Positions 32,969 to 40,766 of a stretch of 63,490 nt of DNA are shown here, in pieces. Within the stretch, counting starts at the first letter, position 1. Every line of letters starts with the position of its first letter. The DNA comes from Aequorivita vitellina (lineage in GTDB: Bacteria; Bacteroidota; Bacteroidia; Flavobacteriales; Flavobacteriaceae): positions 1 to 63,490 of the forward strand of contig NZ_JAIRBA010000024.1 in the NCBI RefSeq assembly GCF_022008365.1. The letters run 5' to 3'. The position numbers and the translations under genes are program-made. The notes beneath the pieces were generated by a model. That model was not told the origin of the DNA. It saw only the letters and a program-made list of their open reading frames with translations, and did not search any database.

Positions 32969-32976
32969 GTAGGAAT
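32957..32976 (+). repeat. ATTCCT/AGGAAT palindrome, left type (copy 4), ends paaJ
   Basis: ATTCCTGC-GTAG-GTAGGAAT with one G/T mismatch and inner flank CT. The paaJ stop codon (TAG, 32966-32968) lies in its loop. I found no matching right-type partner nearby, so it may be a solo end. Confidence 0.75.
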
Positions 32977-33122
32977 CTTTCGATTTTATAATTACTTTCA
33001 GTTTCGTATGCTGAAAATTTGAATAGCTTTTTAGCAGATGTGGATTGAACTTAGCCTGCAGAAGTATTATTTTTTTGCTAGTGAAAATGAAAACCACCTC
33101 GTAGGTTTTCTCGGCAATATGA

Positions 33123-33149
33123 TTTATATTTACAAAAAATAAATATAAA
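33123..33149 (+). promoter_or_regulatory. candidate operator of the toxin-antitoxin pair
   Basis: Perfect 9-bp inverted repeat TTTATATTT / AAATATAAA with a 9-bp centre, ending one base before the antitoxin ATG. Ribbon-helix-helix antitoxins usually bind such sites and repress their own operon; binding here is inferred. Confidence 0.45.
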
Positions 33150-33395
33150 ATGGCAACATTCACTTCTTCATTACCAGACGACCTTCTCGAAGATCTTTCG
33201 AAAAAGGCTAAAGAGCTTAAAATGCCTAAAAACAAAATTTTAGAAAAAGCTCTTAAAATTTATTTAGAACAATTGGACAAGGCAGCATATTTAAAAAGCT
33301 ATAGGAAAATGGCCAATGACCCAGATATGCTTGCTATGGCCGAAGAAGGGATGGCAGACTATTTCAAACAGTTAGAAGATTTGGAAGCAGAATGA
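33150..33395 (+). CDS. ribbon-helix-helix antitoxin
   Basis: An 81-residue protein with the CopG/RHH pattern at its N-terminus: one strand (ATFTSSLPDDLLEDL) then two helices (KKAKELKMPKNKILEKALKIYLE). The acidic C-terminus (MAEEGMADYFKQLEDLEAE) suits toxin binding. Its stop overlaps the start of the MazF-like gene by 4 bp (ATGA), so the pair is translationally coupled. It lies between paaJ and paaZ. Confidence 0.85.
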   Translation: MATFTSSLPDDLLEDLSKKAKELKMPKNKILEKALKIYLEQLDKAAYLKSYRKMANDPDMLAMAEEGMADYFKQLEDLEAE

Positions 33396-33724
33396 AACAA
33401 GGTGAAATTTGGGAAGTATTCTTTGACCCAGTTTTGGGAAGTGAACAAGCCGGAAGACGTCCAGCATTAATCGTTTCTGGAAATTTGGCAAATAATAATT
33501 TGAAAACGATTATTGCATGCCCTCTAACTTCGAAACTAAAAAACTACCATGGCAATTTAATTCTGAAACCATCTGTTACTAATGGATTATCAAAAACATC
33601 GGAAGTTATGATTATCCATATTCGTTCCTTATCACAAGAACGATTTTTGAAAAAGATGGGTTCTATTTCAAAGTCTGACTTTAATATTGTAAAAGATGGA
33701 CTTAATAAAATTATAAAATATTGA
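33392..33724 (+). CDS. MazF/PemK-family toxin
   Basis: A 110-residue predicted ribosome-independent mRNA interferase. Typical start KQGEIWEVFFDPVLGSEQAG with RRPALIVSG, then IACPLTSKLKNYHGNLIL and VMIIHIRSLSQERF, matching the MazF beta-barrel. All core segments are present, so it is likely active. It starts within the antitoxin stop codon and ends 6 bp before the paaZ ATG, placing a toxin-antitoxin unit tightly inside a catabolic operon. Confidence 0.88.
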   Translation: MKQGEIWEVFFDPVLGSEQAGRRPALIVSGNLANNNLKTIIACPLTSKLKNYHGNLILKPSVTNGLSKTSEVMIIHIRSLSQERFLKKMGSISKSDFNIVKDGLNKIIKY

Positions 33725-33730
33725 TTATCA

Positions 33731-36229
33731 ATGAAAAAACTACATAATTACGTAACAGGACAATGGATAACCGGTAAAGGTGAAGGCGTGCCTATGCACG
33801 ACGCCATTACTGGAGAAGTTGTTGCTCTTTCAGATACGGAAGGACTCGATTTTGCCGAAATTCTTCAATACGGAAGAACAAAAGGAGGCGAGGTACTTCG
33901 GAAAATGACCTTCCAAGAACGTGGCAACATGCTTAAATCTTTAGCACTTCATTTAGTAAAAAAGAAAGCTGATTTTTACGAAATCAGTTACCGAACCGGA
34001 GCCACAAAAGTTGATAGTTGGATTGATATTGAAGGCGGATTTGGAAATTTATTCGCCAATGCATCTCTCAGAAAATTATTTCCAAACCAATCTTATCACG
34101 TCGAAGGCGACCCAATAGATTTGTCACGAGGTGGCCGGTTTATGGCCCATCATATTATGGTGCCAAAACGCGGGGTAGCGGTTCATATTAACGCGTTTAA
34201 CTTCCCTGTTTGGGGAATGCTGGAGAAATGTGCCGTAAACTGGATGGCAGGGGTTCCCGCTGTTGTAAAACCAGCTACAAATACTTCGTTTTTAACCGAA
34301 GCCGTTGTGCGCGAAATTATCGCTTCGGGAATTTTACCCGAAGGTGCTCTGCAACTTATAACAGGTTCGGCAAGAAATATTTTAGACACTGTAGAATCTC
34401 AAGACGTTGTAACTTTTACAGGTTCGGCAACCACCGGAAGAATGCTAAAAGCACATAGCAGGATTATTGAAGAAGCCGTGCCTTTTACGATGGAAGCCGA
34501 TAGTTTAAATGCTTCTGTTTTAGGTGAAGATGCTGTGCCCGGCACCCCAGAATTTGATCTTTTTATAAAAGAAGTTCGAAATGAAATGACGGTTAAATGC
34601 GGACAAAAATGTACTGCGATTCGTCGTGTTATTGTACCCGAAAAATTAGTTGAAGACGTACAAATAGCCCTCGGCAATGCCTTGTCTAAAATTACCATTG
34701 GCGACCCCCGTTTAAAGGAGGTGCGAATGGGCTCCCTAGTGAGTAAAGACCAAGTGAAGGAAGTAAAAGAACGAGTGCAGGAAATGACCAAAACAGCTAG
34801 TATTGTTTACGGAGATTTAGATGAAATAGAAGTGATAGGTGCTGACGCTAAAAAAGGTGCTTTTCTTGCGCCAATTCTTCTTCGTGAAGATAACCCGTTT
34901 AAAAATTTGGCAGTTCACGAAACCGAAGCTTTTGGTCCGGTTAGTACAATTATGCCCTATAAAAATTTAGACGAAGCCATTACTCTGGCTCAAATGGGTA
35001 AAGGCTCTCTTGTTTCGTCTATTGCTACCAATGACGATAAGATTGCAAAAGAATATGTTATCAATGCAGCTTCGCACCACGGAAGAATTTTAGTAATTAA
35101 CCGCGAAAGTGCTAAAGAAAGTACCGGCCACGGTTCGCCATTACCAAATTTAGTTCACGGAGGTCCCGGACGTGCTGGTGGGGGTGAAGAAATGGGCGGA
35201 ATGCGAGGTATTAAACATTACTTACAGCGTACGGCAATTCAAGGTTCGCCAACTACTTTAACCGAAATTACCGGTATTTATCAAGCGAATGCAAAATATA
35301 AAGAGGCAGATCAACATCCTTTTAAATATCACTGGGAGGATATTGAGCCGGGAATGTCTCTTAAAACACATAAACGTACCCTCACCTATGCCGATATTAC
35401 AAATTTTGCAAACCTAACTTGGGATCACTTTTATGCACATACCGATATTACTTCGCTCGACGGAAGTATTTTTGAAAAACGCACTGCGCACGGCTATTTT
35501 ATAATTGCGGCGGCGGCTGGACTTTTTGTGTATCCAAACAAAGGACCCGTAGCAGCAAATTACGGTTTGGAAGATTGCCGCTTTTTACGTCCGCTATATC
35601 ACAACGATACAATTTATGTACGTTTAACGTGTAAACAAAAAGTAGATCGCGATGTTGCTTCGGCAGAACACCCAAGCGGAATTGTAAAATGGTTTGTTGA
35701 GGTTTTTGATGCCGAAGATGAATTGGTTGCTGTTGCCACAATTTTAACAATGGTTCAGAAAAAACAAGAAACCTTTGTTGAAATGACCGATGAAAAAATC
35801 GAGGAATTATTAAATAAATTAACCGAAGATTCAAAACCGAAGTGGGGAATTATGACCCCCCAACATATGTTGGAGCATTTAGAATATACTTATAAAATTG
35901 CTTCGGGAAAAATTCAAGATTTTGAGGTTATAACTCCCGAAAAGATTTTGGAGAAAGTTCACGCTAGTCTTTATAACTACGAAAAATTTCCGCGAAATTC
36001 CCAATTTCCGCTGTTGGAAAAAGATACTTTACCCGAATTGAAGCACCCTGATTTAGCAACGGCAAAGGAAAAGTTTTTAGAAGAAAGAGAAGCTTTTAAA
36101 AACTATTTTAAAAATAATCCAGATGCAAAATTGAAAAATATGGTTTTTGGTGAAATGAATAAATACGAATGGTATTTGTTGGAAAGGAAGCACCTTAACC
36201 ATCATTTTGAGCAATTCGGACTCCTCTAA
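33731..36229 (+). CDS. paaZ: oxepin-CoA hydrolase / 3-oxo-5,6-dehydrosuberyl-CoA semialdehyde dehydrogenase with extra C-terminal domain
   Basis: An 832-residue bifunctional ring-opening enzyme. The aldehyde dehydrogenase part (about 1-520) has the general base Glu255 (FTMEADSLN) and nucleophile Cys294 (CGQKCTAIRR). The MaoC-type hydratase part (about 525-680) has Asp565 and His570 (TWDHFYAHTD). E. coli PaaZ ends near residue 681; here about 150 residues follow. This tail (KWGIMTPQHMLEHLEYTY, ending YEWYLLERKHLNHHFEQFG) looks like a DinB/DUF1569-type four-helix bundle with conserved histidines that could bind a metal. It is the last gene of the operon and is followed by a strong terminator. 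Confidence 0.94.
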   Translation: MKKLHNYVTGQWITGKGEGVPMHDAITGEVVALSDTEGLDFAEILQYGRTKGGEVLRKMTFQERGNMLKSLALHLVKKKADFYEISYRTGATKVDSWIDIEGGFGNLFANASLRKLFPNQSYHVEGDPIDLSRGGRFMAHHIMVPKRGVAVHINAFNFPVWGMLEKCAVNWMAGVPAVVKPATNTSFLTEAVVREIIASGILPEGALQLITGSARNILDTVESQDVVTFTGSATTGRMLKAHSRIIEEAVPFTMEADSLNASVLGEDAVPGTPEFDLFIKEVRNEMTVKCGQKCTAIRRVIVPEKLVEDVQIALGNALSKITIGDPRLKEVRMGSLVSKDQVKEVKERVQEMTKTASIVYGDLDEIEVIGADAKKGAFLAPILLREDNPFKNLAVHETEAFGPVSTIMPYKNLDEAITLAQMGKGSLVSSIATNDDKIAKEYVINAASHHGRILVINRESAKESTGHGSPLPNLVHGGPGRAGGGEEMGGMRGIKHYLQRTAIQGSPTTLTEITGIYQANAKYKEADQHPFKYHWEDIEPGMSLKTHKRTLTYADITNFANLTWDHFYAHTDITSLDGSIFEKRTAHGYFIIAAAAGLFVYPNKGPVAANYGLEDCRFLRPLYHNDTIYVRLTCKQKVDRDVASAEHPSGIVKWFVEVFDAEDELVAVATILTMVQKKQETFVEMTDEKIEELLNKLTEDSKPKWGIMTPQHMLEHLEYTYKIASGKIQDFEVITPEKILEKVHASLYNYEKFPRNSQFPLLEKDTLPELKHPDLATAKEKFLEEREAFKNYFKNNPDAKLKNMVFGEMNKYEWYLLERKHLNHHFEQFGLL

Positions 36230-36250
36230 ATTGTAATTCAAATAAATTCG

Positions 36251-36278
36251 AAAACAGCCCTCGTTATTGGGCTGTTTT
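36251..36278. terminator. bidirectional terminator after paaZ
   Basis: Perfect 10-bp stem AAAACAGCCC / GGGCTGTTTT with an 8-bp loop, A-rich on the left and T-rich on the right. It lies between the convergent paaZ and symporter-like genes and can serve both. Confidence 0.85.
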
Positions 36279-36309
36279 TGTTTAAGATGATATTCTTCTT
36301 CGCTTTAAT

Positions 36310-37293
36310 TCAATTTAATTCCTTTTGTTGTTCCTTCCCTTTTTTCGCAGCAATCACACTAATAATTAAAATTTGAATGGCGTGATAAAACATAAGCGGT
36401 AAAAGGATGATTCCAATGATGCTAGTTTGTCCAAATAATGCTTCGGAAAAAACAGTTCCGTGAACCAAGGATTTTTTAGTTCCGCAAAATCGATTGGTAA
36501 TTCTATCAGCATGATTGAAGTTGAGAAGTTTCCCAAACCACCCCGTAAGCGAGTAAACAATAAAAAATAATAGAAGCACTAACGCAACCATAGCACCCAT
36601 TTCCAGAAGACTTACACTGCTAAAAATTTCATCTTCAAAAGAATGCACAAAGCTTTTGTAAATTATTAAAAGGATGACAAATTTATCAAATAGACTCAAC
36701 TGTCGCTTGTGTCTTTGTGCCCAAGACCCTAAAAATTTCCGCAGGAAAAGACCCAATATTAACGGAATTACAATCTCTGAAATCAATTGAAAATAGATTG
36801 ATGAAAAATCGAAGGCTACATCCGTTTGTGTTATAAACGGCATCATCCATAGCGGCGTTAAAATTATACCGATAATCCCCGAAATACTAGCATTAAAAAT
36901 AGCTGCCGGTAAATTTCCTTTCGCCATTGAAACCATAACTACGGAGGATGAAACGGTTGAAGGCAATGCGGCCATAAATAAAAAAGCCAGCCAAAGAAGT
37001 TCGTAGGAAGTATCTTTAAACAGCGGAAAAAACGGCAAAATCAGAAGTGGAAATAATATAAAAGTAGAGCTTTGTACTGTAAGATGAAGCTTCCAATTTT
37101 TAAGTCCGTTTTTTATCACTTCGGAATTTAGACTCAAACCGTAGAAAAAAAATATAAGTGAAATTCCAAAACTGCTGATTAATTCCAAGGGCACAGGGCT
37201 ATTTGATGCCCCCAGCTGCGGAAAAAAGTATGCAAGAACGATACTTATTACAATCGCGATTACAAATGAATCTACTTTAAATCTCTTCAGCAT
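36310..37293 (-). CDS. bile acid:sodium symporter-like membrane protein
   Basis: A 327-residue inner-membrane protein with about 9-10 helices, matching the SBF-like (YfeH-type) family. Family text: FGISLIFFFYGLSLNSEVIKN, FLFMAALPSTVSSSVVMVSM and CGTKKSLVHGTVFSEALFG. It would carry an organic anion together with Na+; no substrate can be named. Being within the aromatic and branched-chain catabolic block, uptake of an acid substrate is possible but unproven. It is transcribed against the neighbouring genes. Confidence 0.82.
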   Translation of the reverse strand: MLKRFKVDSFVIAIVISIVLAYFFPQLGASNSPVPLELISSFGISLIFFFYGLSLNSEVIKNGLKNWKLHLTVQSSTFILFPLLILPFFPLFKDTSYELLWLAFLFMAALPSTVSSSVVMVSMAKGNLPAAIFNASISGIIGIILTPLWMMPFITQTDVAFDFSSIYFQLISEIVIPLILGLFLRKFLGSWAQRHKRQLSLFDKFVILLIIYKSFVHSFEDEIFSSVSLLEMGAMVALVLLLFFIVYSLTGWFGKLLNFNHADRITNRFCGTKKSLVHGTVFSEALFGQTSIIGIILLPLMFYHAIQILIISVIAAKKGKEQQKELN

Positions 37294-37599
37294 AGAAATT
37301 TTTTTGGCAAAGATAGAAGTGTAAAAACATTTTAGTGTCTAATATAAAAATAAAGTGGATTGACTTATTGAGGCTGCATTTTTCGTTTTGAAGAATCGTG
37401 AAAAAACCAGTTTATAAAACCTGAAATTGATTGCCATAATTACAAAAAGTTGGTTTATTTTGTAGCAGTAGAGAAAACCCTTCAAAATAAGTAGAGATTT
37501 GAAGATTTGATTGGTTAAAATAGCCCATTCAAAAGGAAAAGTCTTTAATAATGAATAAATTGTAACCGATTGAAAATTTAGTCTAACGGACGAGAAAAT
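37294..37599. other. divergent intergenic region
   Basis: The 306-bp gap between the symporter-like gene and the second crotonase gene. No reading frame with conserved character and no repeat of the families seen elsewhere. It is A+T-rich and should contain the promoters of both genes, but I could not single out a convincing pair of boxes. Confidence 0.5.
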
Positions 37600-38352
37600 A
37601 TGAACGAAGCATACGTAAAACAAGATATTAAAAACGGAATTGCAACAATAGAATTCTTCCATCCGGCACATAATAGTTTGCCGGGCGATTTATTGGCCAA
37701 ACTTGCAAATACTATCACAAAGGCAGGAAATAACGAAGAAGCTAAAGTTATAATTCTTAAAAGTGGTGGCGACAGAACATTCTGCGCCGGCGCTAGTTTT
37801 AACGAATTGATAAATATAAACGATGCCGAAACCGGAAAGAGGTTTTTTAGTGGCTTTGCCAACGTAATTAATGCAATGCGCAAATGCCCAAAATTTATTA
37901 TTGGCAGAATTCAAGGTAAAACAGTTGGGGGTGGAGTAGGCCTTGCTTCAGCGACAGATTACTGTATGGCTTCTAAATTTGCAGCTATTAAGTTAAGTGA
38001 ATTAAACGTTGGTATTGGCCCATTTGTGGTGGGTCCCGCGGTAGAGAGAAAGTTAGGTATAAGTGGTTTTAGCCAAATAGCCATCGATGCCAATTCGTTT
38101 TATGAAGCCGAATGGGCAAAACAAAAAGGTTTGTATAACCAAGTTTACAATACGGTTGAAGAATTGGATGAAGCGGTTCAAAAATTCGCTGAAAACCTTT
38201 GCAAATACAATCCCGAAGCAATGAAGGAGATGAAAAAGGTATTTTGGAATGGCACTGAAGATTGGGATGATCTGCTAGCAGAAAGAGCAATTATTTCGGG
38301 TAGATTGGTTTTAAGTGATTTTACAAAAAAGACATTGAAAAGATTTGAATAG
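37600..38352 (+). CDS. enoyl-CoA hydratase/isomerase family protein
   Basis: A 250-residue crotonase-fold protein. Oxyanion-hole segments RTFCAGASFNELI and IQGKTVGGGVGLASATD are present. Of the two hydratase glutamates, the first is kept (KLSELNVGIG) while the second position falls in PFVVGPAVERKLG, without a glutamate. It may be the PaaF-type hydratase of this cluster, or a related isomerase. It starts a second plus-strand group with paaY and the oxo-acid dehydrogenase genes. Confidence 0.8.
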   Translation: MNEAYVKQDIKNGIATIEFFHPAHNSLPGDLLAKLANTITKAGNNEEAKVIILKSGGDRTFCAGASFNELININDAETGKRFFSGFANVINAMRKCPKFIIGRIQGKTVGGGVGLASATDYCMASKFAAIKLSELNVGIGPFVVGPAVERKLGISGFSQIAIDANSFYEAEWAKQKGLYNQVYNTVEELDEAVQKFAENLCKYNPEAMKEMKKVFWNGTEDWDDLLAERAIISGRLVLSDFTKKTLKRFE

Positions 38353-38484
38353 TAGGGGTGAGAGGTGAGTAGCGAAATTAAATATTATTCAAGTTGAAAA
38401 ACTATAAATAAAAATTTTATTGTGAATTAGATTGCATACAGTATTGACTCAATACTTAATACTCAATTCTCAATACCAAAGTTT

Positions 38485-39081
38485 ATGATATATTCTTTTA
38501 AAGGCCATATACCAGTAATCCACGAATCTAGTTTTGTTCACCCGTTGGCGGCCGTAACTGGTAATGTGATAATTGGAAAAAATTGTTACATCGGCCCGGG
38601 GGCTGCAATTCGTGGCGATTGGGGTGAAATCATTTTGGAAGATGGCGTAAATGTGCAAGAAAATTGTACGGTGCATATGTTTCCGGGTAAAAGTATTGTA
38701 CTAAATGAAAGTGCTCACGTGGGCCACGGAGCTATTATTCACGGAGCGAATTTGGGTAAAAACTGCCTAATTGGAATGAACAGTGTGATTATGGACGATG
38801 CCGAAATTGGAGATGAATGTATTGTAGGTGCCATGAGTTTTGTAAAAGCGGAAACGAAATTTCCAAAACGGAAATTAATAGTTGGTAATCCTGCAAAGGC
38901 AATTAAAGATATTTCAGATGAAATGATTGCTTGGAAAACTGCGGGAACGCAACTTTATCAACAATTGCCTACAGATTGTCACGAAAGTTTAAGGGAGGTT
39001 GAGCCTTTGCGAGAAATTCCAAAGAACCGACCGGTACAAGAAGATTTTTATAAAACGTTGGAAGAGTTTAGAAAAAAATAA
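38485..39081 (+). CDS. paaY: PaaY-like hexapeptide thioesterase
   Basis: A 198-residue left-handed beta-helix protein of the gamma-carbonic-anhydrase type. Hexapeptide turns begin at VIIGKNCYIGPGAAIRGDWG. Likely zinc histidines are in CTVHMFPG, AHVGHGAIIHG. PaaY hydrolyses ring-hydroxylated CoA side products in the phenylacetate pathway. The long C-terminal tail (LREVEPLREIPKNRPVQEDF) is typical of PaaY rather than plain carbonic anhydrases. Confidence 0.9.
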   Translation: MIYSFKGHIPVIHESSFVHPLAAVTGNVIIGKNCYIGPGAAIRGDWGEIILEDGVNVQENCTVHMFPGKSIVLNESAHVGHGAIIHGANLGKNCLIGMNSVIMDDAEIGDECIVGAMSFVKAETKFPKRKLIVGNPAKAIKDISDEMIAWKTAGTQLYQQLPTDCHESLREVEPLREIPKNRPVQEDFYKTLEEFRKK

Positions 39082-39089
39082 ATACTAAA

Positions 39090-39120
39090 GACCAAACAGG
39101 TTTTTAGAACCTGATAGGTC
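39090..39120. repeat. CAGGTT/AACCTG hairpin repeat after paaY
   Basis: Stem CAGGTT (39097-39102)/AACCTG (39108-39113) within outer GACC/GGTC, followed by TAATT. It parallels the hairpin at 15388-15402 and may act as a terminator for paaY. Confidence 0.5.
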
Positions 39121-39146
39121 TAATTCAGGATAGATTAATGAATACA

Positions 39147-39175
39147 CAGGAATTTAAAATGCCCAAGATGGGTGA
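39147..39175 (+). repeat. 29-bp direct repeat, left copy
   Basis: Identical over 29 bp to 39443-39471; the sequence encodes QEFKMPKMG of the E2 N-terminus. Together the two copies flank the inserted module, as a target-site duplication would. Confidence 0.9.
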
Positions 39176-39178
39176 AAT

Positions 39179-39198
39179 ATTCCTGCGTAGGCAGGAAT
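39179..39198 (+). repeat. ATTCCT/AGGAAT palindrome, left type (copy 5)
   Basis: Perfect 8-bp arms ATTCCTGC/GCAGGAAT, loop GTAG, inner flank CT. Compared with copy 1, two arm positions have changed together. Confidence 0.85.
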
Positions 39199-39307
39199 CT
39201 CAGAGCCGAAATAGAATTCTAAAAAGTCGAGAGTTGTAAATTGGAAGATTATAAGTATTTGGTATTTCTTTTTTATGATAAATTATCCCTACGAGGATTC
39301 GTATGAT

Positions 39308-39382
39308 TGGAAAAGAGAGAAAAAAATTAATTTAACAGAATATATGAGCTCTAGTTAGTCTGATTTAAGCTCAAACTGGAAT
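39308..39382 (+). pseudogene. remnant of a GIY-YIG nuclease gene
   Basis: Translation WKREKKINLTEYMSSS-stop-SDLSSNWN aligns with WNREWKVKLIEEVNPGWFDL and then SLNWN of the intact nuclease (about 12 of 25 identical, the Trp codon TGG replaced by TAG at 39356-39358). Downstream of the stop the same frame runs on into the E2 start. The catalytic part is missing. Confidence 0.7.
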
Positions 39383-39412
39383 CAATATTTTAATAAACAT
39401 ATAAACTTAGCG

Positions 39413-40741
39413 ATGAGTGATGACAAAAGATTCCTGCCTTCGCAGGAATTTAAAATGCCCAAGATGGGTGAGAGTATTACCGAAGGAACCATCATTGAAT
39501 GGCACGTAAAGGTGGGAGATACTTTTGAAGAAGGCGATGTGCTTTTAGAAGTGGCCACAGATAAAGTTGATAACGAAGTGCCAGCACCTGCATCGGGAAA
39601 AATGGTGGCGCAAAAATTCAATAATGGCGATGTAGTGCCCGTTGGCGAAGTGATTGCAATTCTAGATATTTCAGAAAGTGGCAGTTCCATAAAAACTGCT
39701 TCAAAAACTAAGGAAACGAAGGAAAAATCGAAGATTTCAACCTCATCTTCAACTTTATCTTCAACTTCGACTTCATCTTCAACTTTGTCTTCAGTTCAAA
39801 AATCATTTAAGGTAAATGAAAACCTTTTTATTTCGCCATTGGTTGATAGTATGGCGCGAAAAAATCATATTAGTTATGAAGAATTGGCTCGAATTCCGGG
39901 CACTGGCAAGGATGGGCGTTTACGCAAAAGTGATGTTTCCGATTATTTAAAAAAGGGTCGCCCCTTTCAGTTTGCTCAAGCTGTACCCGAAGTTTCCGGA
40001 TTTCAAGTTCCCGATTTAAAATTCGACAAAGGCAAGGGGAAAATTGTAGAAATGGATCGTATGCGTCAAATGATTTCAGACCATATGGTTTTTTCAAAAC
40101 ACAACTCGCCCCACGTTACTGCTTATGTTGAAGCAGACCTTACCGATATGGTGAATTGGCGAAATAATAACAAAGCCGAATTTCAGAAAAGATATAATGA
40201 AAAACTCACTTTCACACCTCTTTTTATTGAATGTGTGGCAAAGGCTATCGAGGATTTTCCGATGATTAATTCTTCTCTTGATGGTAAAAACATTATTGTA
40301 AAAGATGAAATTAATATTGGAATGGCTACGGCACTTCCTTCGGGAAATTTGATCGTGCCCGTGGTTAAAAACGCCGATAAAAAGAATTTAAATGAATTGG
40401 CTTCTGCTACTAATATTCTGGTTGAAAAAGCTCGAAATAATAAATTAAAAGCAGATGATACCAAAGACAGTACTTTTACCATAAGCAATGTTGGTACCTT
40501 TGGAAGTTTAATGGGTACGCCCATAATAAATCAGCCGGAAGCCGCGATTTTAGCCACCGGAATTATTAAAAAACGCGCCGAAGTTATGGAGCGGGAGGAT
40601 GGCGACACCATTGAAATACGCCAAATGATGTATCTTTCTCTTTCTTTCGACCATCGAATTGTTGATGGCTATTTGGCTGGATCTTTTTTAAGAAGAATTG
40701 CCGATTATATGGAACAGTTTGATACCAAAAGAAAAGTCTAA
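39413..40741 (+). CDS. 2-oxo acid dehydrogenase E2 component (dihydrolipoamide acyltransferase)
   Basis: 442 residues. The lipoyl domain (about 14-90) has the lipoylated lysine in EVATDKVDNEV; a Ser/Thr-rich linker (about 105-135, from TCATCTTCAACT-like DNA repeats) follows; then a peripheral-subunit-binding domain (SPLVDSMARKNHISYEELAR) and the acyltransferase core ending SFDHRIVDGYLAG with the catalytic histidine. Paired with the fused E1 just downstream, it most likely belongs to a branched-chain oxo-acid dehydrogenase. Residues 1-12 (MSDDKRFLPSQE) derive from an inserted palindrome module; the natural start is stranded at 39138. Confidence 0.93.
   Translation: MSDDKRFLPSQEFKMPKMGESITEGTIIEWHVKVGDTFEEGDVLLEVATDKVDNEVPAPASGKMVAQKFNNGDVVPVGEVIAILDISESGSSIKTASKTKETKEKSKISTSSSTLSSTSTSSSTLSSVQKSFKVNENLFISPLVDSMARKNHISYEELARIPGTGKDGRLRKSDVSDYLKKGRPFQFAQAVPEVSGFQVPDLKFDKGKGKIVEMDRMRQMISDHMVFSKHNSPHVTAYVEADLTDMVNWRNNNKAEFQKRYNEKLTFTPLFIECVAKAIEDFPMINSSLDGKNIIVKDEINIGMATALPSGNLIVPVVKNADKKNLNELASATNILVEKARNNKLKADDTKDSTFTISNVGTFGSLMGTPIINQPEAAILATGIIKKRAEVMEREDGDTIEIRQMMYLSLSFDHRIVDGYLAGSFLRRIADYMEQFDTKRKV
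39430..39449 (-). repeat. ATTCCT/AGGAAT palindrome, right type (copy 6), in the E2 gene
   Basis: Perfect arms ATTCCTGC/GCAGGAAT with loop CTTC and inner flank AG. Read in frame as residues 6-13 of the E2 protein. Confidence 0.85.
39443..39471 (+). repeat. 29-bp direct repeat, right copy
   Basis: Identical to 39147-39175. Its first seven bases also form part of the right-hand palindrome. Confidence 0.9.
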
Positions 40742-40766
40742 ATAGAAAAAAAATCGTGATTTCGCA

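Larger units (their letters stand above)
39138..39239 (+). pseudogene. orphaned 5' end of the E2 gene
   Basis: Frame MNTQEFKMPKMGE followed by palindrome-derived residues (IFLRRQESQ) and a stop at 39237-39239. Bases 39147-39175 are identical to 39443-39471 in the intact E2 gene. This appears to be the original start of the E2 gene (the usual N-terminus is a few residues before FKMPKMGESI), cut off by the inserted palindrome module. It has no likely function now. Confidence 0.8.
39176..39471 (+). mobile_element. decayed GIY-YIG/palindrome module inserted in the E2 gene
   Basis: 296 bp including one copy of the 29-bp duplication. Left end: palindrome ATTCCTGC-GTAG-GCAGGAAT (39179-39198), inner flank CT. 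Right end: ATTCCTGC-CTTC-GCAGGAAT (39430-39449), inner flank AG. Between them, 39308-39382 is a decayed end of a GIY-YIG gene. The right end overlaps the duplicated target (CAGGAAT is shared). The layout matches the intact module at 26481-26923 with an internal deletion. Confidence 0.65.

Noticed and set aside
37339-37671. Minus-strand 110-residue protein upstream of the second crotonase gene
   Set aside because: It is composed of Phe/Leu/Tyr-rich A+T translation, overlaps the crotonase start region and shows no motif.
39138-39412. Assembly duplication error at the E2 gene start
   Set aside because: The two copies are separated by a structured module with distinct palindromes and a recognisable nuclease remnant, matching the layout seen at 26.5 kb, which favours a real insertion. 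Raw reads would settle it.
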